Positions 61,301-64,000 of a DNA stretch of 64,000 bases are shown here, in pieces. Source of the stretch: Ramlibacter sp. WS9 (GTDB taxonomy: Bacteria > Pseudomonadota > Gammaproteobacteria > Burkholderiales > Burkholderiaceae_C); assembly GCF_003797765.1 (NCBI RefSeq), contig NZ_RKMB01000003.1:186001-250000 (forward strand). The letters are read 5' to 3'. The notes under the pieces were generated by a model that had not been told where the DNA came from, did no database searches, and saw nothing but the letters and a program-made list of their open reading frames with translations. Every line of letters starts with the position of its first letter. Within the stretch, counting starts at the first letter, position 1. Made by a program: the position numbers and the translations under genes.

Positions 61301-61392
61301 TGGCCGCGCCTGAACGCGCCCAGCGCTTTCAGGACGAGCTTGAGCTCGCTCTCGCGCTGTTCCGCCGAAGGCAGTTTTGCCACTACTTCCAT
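55363..61392 (-). CDS. Giant soluble hybrid histidine kinase with HAMP-repeat array
   Basis: A 2009-residue kinase. Residues 1-200 are a divergent helical region; about 200-1080 hold a tandem HAMP array with nine 92-residue units at exact 276-bp spacing (landmarks '[20 protein letters not shown]' and '[19 protein letters not shown]'). A GAF domain (about 1090-1250) and a coiled coil follow, then HisKA (His about 1330, '[20 protein letters not shown]'), HATPase ('[20 protein letters not shown]') and three receivers at about 1621 (Asp 1671), 1745 (LEDG, degenerate) and 1888 (Asp 1937, '[13 protein letters not shown]'). No membrane helix is present. The array resembles that of fungal group III (Nik1/Os-1) osmosensing kinases. 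The ATG at 61392 starts the homologous part. Confidence 0.95.
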   Translation of the reverse strand: MEVVAKLPSAEQRESELKLVLKALGAFRRGQSGVTLPTEWDGVYGKIAAEFNELTAQTARTSHKLKAVEAGARTVAQQRRLPDDKLTGFWQADVAAVNSVLDEVDVLSGHTRTFLTALTDLKKGNAAAQLPQDWTGVFGKVADAFNDVVAENLRMSHELARLSRVVGKEGKLKERAFVPNASGFWRDSAESINSLIADLVHPTSEVARVIGAVAQGDLSKSMALEADGRPLEGEFLRTAMIINKMVQQLGTFSAEVTRVAREVGTEGKLGGQADVQGVAGTWKDLTDSVNFMASNLTAQVRNIAGVTKAVATGDLSKKITVDVKGEILELKNTINTMVDQLRSFASEVTRVAREVGTEGKLGGQADVQGVAGTWKDLTDSVNSMGSNLTAQVRNIAEVTKAVAAGDLSKKITVDVKGEILELKNTINTMVDQLRSFASEVTRVAREVGTEGKLGGQADVQGVAGTWKDLTDSVNSMGSNLTGQVRNIAEVTTAVAAGDLSKKITVDVKGEILELKNTINTMVDQLRSFASEVTRVAREVGTEGKLGGQADVQGVAGTWKDLTDSVNFMAGNLTSQVRNIADVTTAVAAGDLSKKITVDVKGEILELKNTINTMVDQLSSFASEVTRVAREVGTEGKLGGQADVQGVAGTWKDLTDSVNSMGSNLTAQVRNIADVTKAVAAGDLSKKITVDVKGEILELKATINTMVDQLSSFASEVTRVAREVGTEGKLGGQADVQGVAGTWKDLTDNVNFMAGNLTSQVRNIAEVTTAVAAGDLSKKITVDVKGEILELKNTINTMVDQLRSFASEVTRVAREVGTEGKLGGQADVQGVAGTWKDLTDNVNFMAGNLTSQVRNIADVTKAVAAGDLSKKITVDVKGEILELKATINTMVDQLRSFASEVTRVAREVGTEGKLGGQADVQGVAGTWKDLTDNVNFMAGNLTSQVRGIAKVVTAVANGDLDQKLTVEAKGEIAALADTINSMTDTLATFADQVTTVAREVGVEGKLGGQAKVPGAAGTWKGLTENVNQLAANLTTQVRAIAEVATAVTQGDLTRSITVEALGEVAALKDTINEMIRNLKDTTQVNTEQDWLKTNLAKFSRMLQGQKDLVAVGHLILSELAPVVGAQQAEFYVLRYTHEQPKLRLMASYASDGHGSYGKEVDLGQGLVGQCAYDRKKILLTSSIPDSLKISSGLTEVAPLNVLVLPIIFEGQVRGVVELASIERFNPTHQAFLDQLTESIGIVINTIEANMRTEDLLTQSQSLAQELQSRQQELQQTNEELQEKARLLVHQNHEVERKNQEVEQARQALEDKAKQLALTSKYKSEFLANMSHELRTPLNSLLILSDQLSKNPDGNLSPKQVEFAKTIHSSGNDLLMLINDILDLSKIESGTVVVDVNELRLSDLQLYVERTFRHVAEAKNVDFMIHTGLNLPTSMVTDVKRLQQILKNLLSNAFKFTHQGHVTLTVEEVFTGWTPDNEELNRTQQVLAFSVSDTGIGISGDKQQIIFEAFQQADGSTSRKYGGTGLGLAISRELSKLLGGEIRLSSAPGQGSTFTLYLPLVYSGTRGVRRAAQVAETRVELPPPGMKRIGRVEPVQDAVVVAEEGSVAANEANDDRDTIQQGDLVLLIVENDLAFARFLLDAARAKGFKGLVTAMGAGALTLATQYKPSAITLDMYLPDMDGWRVLDRIKQDMGARHLPVCVISTDDSKERAFHSGAMAFVEKPIQSKEVLDEMLDKLHAYLARPQKNLLVALKDVATRRDFLTQIEGEEIAITVVKSGEKLNEALEESRFDTVVLEDGFPGLDAHESRRLLSAQAGLGPLQLVVYHGGAKDSGKLSWHSDDAVTVFEAHTVPTLFDNTLLALHHNLARLPEAKRSLIYNIHESSKPLAGKRVLIVDDDMRNIFALATVLEEHAMDIVWADNGRDAITRVATDPQIKVVLMDIMMPEMDGMATMKEIRKLPAGKDLPMIAVTAKAMKGDREKCIEAGAWDYLSKPVNTQDLLAVLRAWLHQ
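58200..60660 (-). repeat. Nine 276-bp tandem HAMP-coding units
   Basis: The landmark GCCCAGCTTG (plus strand) or a one-base variant recurs at 58651, 58927, 59203, 59479, 59755, 60031, 60307 and 60583, exactly 276 bp apart, and a divergent form occurs at 58375. Units two to eight are nearly identical in protein but differ at many third codon positions, so the repeats are old enough to diverge silently while protein sequence is held. Long near-identical repeats are prone to recombination and to assembly collapse. Confidence 0.95.
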
Positions 61393-61548
61393 GCTTAGCC
61401 CCCAATAGGTCAGAGTCACCCTCGCCCCACCGCGATGCGGCCGGGCATCCGCCTGTTTGCAACAATTCGCAGCAGAGTACTGTTTTAGATGTTTCCAGAC
61501 AACCGCGAGAAAATACCCGACGCCCCGCAAACCCAGTACTGGCGCGGC

Positions 61549-61568
61549 CTGTAGGAGCGCACCTACAG
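61549..61568. repeat. Small hairpin upstream of the HAMP kinase
   Basis: CTGTAGG-AGCGCA-CCTACAG has 7-bp perfect arms. It lies about 160 bp before the kinase start in the 268-bp gap between livK-like and kinase genes. It may be a REP-like sequence or a regulatory dyad; no other copy was noticed in this window. The rest of that gap shows no further gene. Confidence 0.5.
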
Positions 61569-61614
61569 TAACAATCGGTGGCGCATTACAAGCTCTGTGG
61601 GCTGGCCGCCAAAG

Positions 61615-61644
61615 TAAAAAAGCCGCCTCGCGGCGGCTTTTTTA
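61615..61644. terminator. Bidirectional terminator of the livK-like gene
   Basis: AAAAAA-GCCGCC-TCGC-GGCGGC-TTTTTT, 16 bp beyond the substrate-binding protein stop on the minus strand. The flanking A- and T-tracts make it work in both directions, insulating the kinase gene from upstream transcription. Confidence 0.93.
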
Positions 61645-61660
61645 CTGGAAGCGCTGGAAC

Positions 61661-62794
61661 TCAGTTCAGCGGAATCTTCTTGGCGTCCTTGTAGACGTAC
61701 AGGGTCATGGCCGGGTTCTTCAGTTCGCCGTTGGACTCGAACTGCACCGTGGTCGTCACGCCCTTGTAGTTGGTCTTGCCGATTTCGGCGGTGTAGACCT
61801 TCGGGTCGACGCTCTTGGCACGCTTCATCGCGTCCACCAGCACCATCACGGCGTCATACACGTACGGGCTGTAGACCTGGAACTGGCCGGGGAACTTGGC
61901 GTCGTACTTGGCCTTCCAGGCCTTGCCGCTGGGCATCTTGTCCAGCGAAGCGCCGCCTTCTGCGCAGATCACGTTTTCCAGGGTCTTGGCGCCGCCGGCC
62001 TGCTTGATCAGGTCCATGGTGCAGATGCCGTCGCCGCCGAAGAACTTCTGCTTCGTCAGGCCCAGTTGTTCCATCTGACGCAGCATCGGGCCGGCTTGCG
62101 GGTCCATGCCGCCGTAGAAGATGGCGTCGGGGTTCTTGGCCTTGATGGCCGTCAGGATGGCCATGAAGTCGACGGCCTTGTCGGTCGTGAACTGCTCGTC
62201 CACCACGGTCATGCCCTTGGTCTTGGCGGTGTTCTTGAACACGTCGGCGACGCCTTGGCCGTAGGCCGTGCGGTCGTCGATGATGGCCACGGTCTTGAGC
62301 TTCAGGCCGTCGGCGGCGTAGAAGGCCAGGCCGGCGCCCAGGGCATTGTCATTGGCCAGCAGGCGGAAGGTGGTCTTGTAGCCCGGCTTCGTCAGGTTGG
62401 GGTTGGTGGCCGAAGGCGTGATGTGGGGGATGCCGCAGTCGTTGTAGACCTTGGACGCGGGGATCGTCGTGCCCGAGTTCAGGTGACCTGCCACGCCGGC
62501 GACCTTGGCGTCGCACAGTTTCTGTGCAGCGGCCGTGCCCTGCTTCGGATCGGCGGCGTCGTCTTCAGCGACCAGCTCGAACTTGATCTTCTTGCCGTTG
62601 ATGACGATGTTCTGGGCATTGAGGTCTTCGATGGCCATGCGCGCACCGTTCTCGTTGTCCTTGCCGTAGGAGGCCTGGGGACCCGAGATGGGAGCGACGT
62701 GGCCGATCTTGACCGTCTGAACGTCTTGCGCGCTGGCCACGCCTGCAATAGCGGCGAGAGCAGCGACAACCGTCAGTTTGAACTTCATTTGCAT
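61661..62794 (-). CDS. livK: Branched-chain amino acid ABC transporter substrate-binding protein
   Basis: A 377-residue periplasmic LIV-binding protein: signal peptide 'MQMKFKLTVVAALAAIAGVA' cleaved after SA, then a two-lobe fold ('VKIGHVAPISGPQASYGKDN', 'HLNSGTTIPASKVYNDCGIP', 'FFGGDGICTMDLIKQAGG'). GGAGG is 7 nt before the ATG at 62794, so that start is preferred to the ATG two codons on. It stands alone, without permease or ATPase genes, so the transporter partners lie elsewhere. Confidence 0.94.
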   Translation of the reverse strand: MQMKFKLTVVAALAAIAGVASAQDVQTVKIGHVAPISGPQASYGKDNENGARMAIEDLNAQNIVINGKKIKFELVAEDDAADPKQGTAAAQKLCDAKVAGVAGHLNSGTTIPASKVYNDCGIPHITPSATNPNLTKPGYKTTFRLLANDNALGAGLAFYAADGLKLKTVAIIDDRTAYGQGVADVFKNTAKTKGMTVVDEQFTTDKAVDFMAILTAIKAKNPDAIFYGGMDPQAGPMLRQMEQLGLTKQKFFGGDGICTMDLIKQAGGAKTLENVICAEGGASLDKMPSGKAWKAKYDAKFPGQFQVYSPYVYDAVMVLVDAMKRAKSVDPKVYTAEIGKTNYKGVTTTVQFESNGELKNPAMTLYVYKDAKKIPLN

Positions 62795-62961
62795 AAATTG
62801 ACCTCCAGAGTAGGAAAAAGGTTGAGATATCTTTTAAGGCTCAACGGCGGCGAACATATCGCAATTTCCAGACCCGAACCATAGGGAAAGGTCTAGGTCG
62901 GCGCCGATAAGGGGGATTACCCCGAGTACAGCCGCGCTAATGCATGACCTGCCGCATGCAT

Positions 62962-63258
62962 TCATCGGGGGCGTTTGGGGCCGAGCTCATCGGCAAATGC
63001 CTGGGATACCGTCTCGCGCACGACCGACTCGATCTCCTCGCGCAGCAACGGCGCGATGGTCCGCGTCTGTTCGAGCACCGTCTCCGCGATGGCCTCGCGC
63101 AACTTGCGCTCCAGCGCCAAGTCGACACGCTGCATGACACGCATGATCAGCTGGTCTTGCGAGAGCTCGGTCTCGCCGACGCGGCGCGTCTCGACCGACG
63201 ACTTCACCACTTCGGTGAGCGTCGGCACGAAGCGCGGTGGCGTGCGCCCGGGCGTCAT
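62962..63258 (-). CDS. Conserved hypothetical helical protein
   Basis: A 98-residue acidic, highly helical protein ('VGETELSQDQLIMRVMQRVD', 'LERKLREAIAETVLEQTRTI', 'LREEIESVVRETVSQAFADE'). No signal, no membrane segment and no recognised family. It overlaps the holC stop by 4 nt and is last in the pepA-holC-this gene order. Context suggests only co-expression. Confidence 0.75.
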   Translation of the reverse strand: MTPGRTPPRFVPTLTEVVKSSVETRRVGETELSQDQLIMRVMQRVDLALERKLREAIAETVLEQTRTIAPLLREEIESVVRETVSQAFADELGPKRPR

Positions 63259-63692
63259 GACGCCTCCCGCGCAGCCAGGTCATGGCGCGTGATCGCGTAG
63301 CCGCGGTCGGCATAATGCTTCCAGCGCCTGCGGCCCTGCTGCCGCTCTTCTTCGTCCACCGTCACGACCTCGATCAGGCGCTCGAAGCGCTCGAAACCTT
63401 CGGGCACCGACGAGCCCAGGTTCACCAGCACCTGTTGATGCGGCGCGGACCGGGCGGATTCCGACAGCACCACCGGCGACGCGGCCAGCACGGCGGGCGG
63501 GCTGCCGCTGCCCAGACAGTGCGGCACGAATTCAAGCGGCGAAAACGTCCACAACGCGGTGTCCAGCTCGCGCAGGAGCGCGCTGTCCCCGGTCACGACC
63601 ACCTTGGCGCCGGTACCGACCGCCTTGCGCAGCAGCCGGCACGCATACCCCGTCTTGTCGGGCGCGTTGAAGTGGAACGTGACCTCGGTCAT
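63255..63692 (-). CDS. holC: DNA polymerase III chi subunit
   Basis: A 145-residue chi subunit, which links the clamp loader to SSB: '[20 protein letters not shown]', '[20 protein letters not shown]', '[20 protein letters not shown]', '[20 protein letters not shown]'. The frame continues upstream into pepA; the ATG at 63692 overlaps the pepA stop by 4 nt and gives the family N terminus. The pepA-holC neighbourhood is widely conserved. Confidence 0.95.
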   Translation of the reverse strand: MTEVTFHFNAPDKTGYACRLLRKAVGTGAKVVVTGDSALLRELDTALWTFSPLEFVPHCLGSGSPPAVLAASPVVLSESARSAPHQQVLVNLGSSVPEGFERFERLIEVVTVDEEERQQGRRRWKHYADRGYAITRHDLAAREAS

Positions 63693-64000
63693 GCCGCCTT
63701 TTTGCGTTTGGCGCCGGCCTTGGCGGCCTTCGGCGGGGCGGTGCCCTGCTGGTCGATCAGGAACTGCACGAGCATGCCGACCGGGCGGCCCGTGGAGCCT
63801 TTCGCGCCGCCGCTTTTCCACGCGGTTCCGGCGATGTCGACGTGAGCCCACGGGTAAGCGCCTGCGAAGCGCTGGAGGAACTTGGCCGCGTTCACGGCGC
63901 CGCCTGCGCGGCCCGCCACGTTGGCAACGTCCGCGAAGTTGCTCTTCAGGCCATCGGCATATTCGTCGTCCAGCGGCATGCGCCAGCACGGGTCCAGGGC
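63689..64000 (-). CDS. pepA: Leucyl aminopeptidase (3' part)
   Basis: Only the C-terminal ~103 residues are in the window, open to the right edge ('[20 protein letters not shown]'). '[20 protein letters not shown]' and '[20 protein letters not shown]', followed by '[14 protein letters not shown]', are typical of the M17 aminopeptidase C-terminal domain. The tail '[16 protein letters not shown]' is a basic extension. The metal-binding residues of the active site lie mostly outside the window. Confidence 0.94.
   Translation of the reverse strand, partial: ALDPCWRMPLDDEYADGLKSNFADVANVAGRAGGAVNAAKFLQRFAGAYPWAHVDIAGTAWKSGGAKGSTGRPVGMLVQFLIDQQGTAPPKAAKAGAKRKKAA

Overview
The window is a high-GC, densely packed chromosomal segment with tightly overlapping genes. 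Gene content suggests a denitrifying or nitrate-respiring betaproteobacterium of the Burkholderiales, most likely Comamonadaceae (Ramlibacter/Variovorax-like). The pointers are narK-narGHJI followed by a PpiC isomerase, an NsrR/quinol-NO-reductase/NnrS cluster, the rimP-nusA-infB-rbfA-truB order, and GC-rich dispersed hairpin repeats. The taxon is an inference; no marker gene proves it. I see no insertion sequence, prophage or CRISPR array.

Layout. 1-9078: the end of narK, then the membrane-bound nitrate reductase operon narGHJI, running by 4-nt overlaps or short gaps into a parvulin-type isomerase and a beta-carbonic anhydrase; an acyl-CoA dehydrogenase follows. 10409-15166: a perfect FNR-type box sits between a divergent unknown gene and a DUF2249-norZ-nsrR-nnrS operon, which handles nitric oxide made downstream of nitrate reduction. 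15254-19989: a DUF72 protein, a small unknown protein with a paralog at 51160, an LD-carboxypeptidase, a TadA-haloalkane dehalogenase fusion, a small membrane protein and a PaiB-like flavoprotein.

20028-25630: guaB and guaA are separated by a Phd/PIN toxin-antitoxin pair, and guaA is followed on its other side by a hipBA pair; both pairs have AT-rich regulatory DNA with palindromes. 25772-27610: a DUF4124 protein, rnfH, ratA and smpB. 27627-37797 (minus strand): rimP-nusA-infB-rbfA-truB-typA with an EamA transporter and a 3-hydroxyisobutyryl-CoA hydrolase-like gene on the end. 37961-43958: arfB and the yejABEF peptide transporter, divergent from fabI. 44816-47174: a small membrane protein, a LytS-type kinase and a LytTR regulator in one operon. 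47385-51140: a PLP decarboxylase and an nfeD-SPFH pair.

51160-52958: a MerR-type DNA-binding protein joined to a PAS-like region and an adenylate-cyclase-like domain that has lost its catalytic residues; it is probably co-transcribed with a second copy of the small unknown protein. A tRNA-Ser follows. 53285-61392: two overlapping soluble hybrid histidine kinases, one with nine 276-bp tandem HAMP-type units. 61661-64000: a branched-chain amino acid binding protein, a small unknown protein, holC and the 3' end of pepA.

The most distinctive items are the MerR-pseudocyclase regulator with its operators and small partner protein, the TadA-dehalogenase fusion, the HAMP-array kinase pair, and an 84-nt three-hairpin repeat found inside two operons with covarying base pairs.
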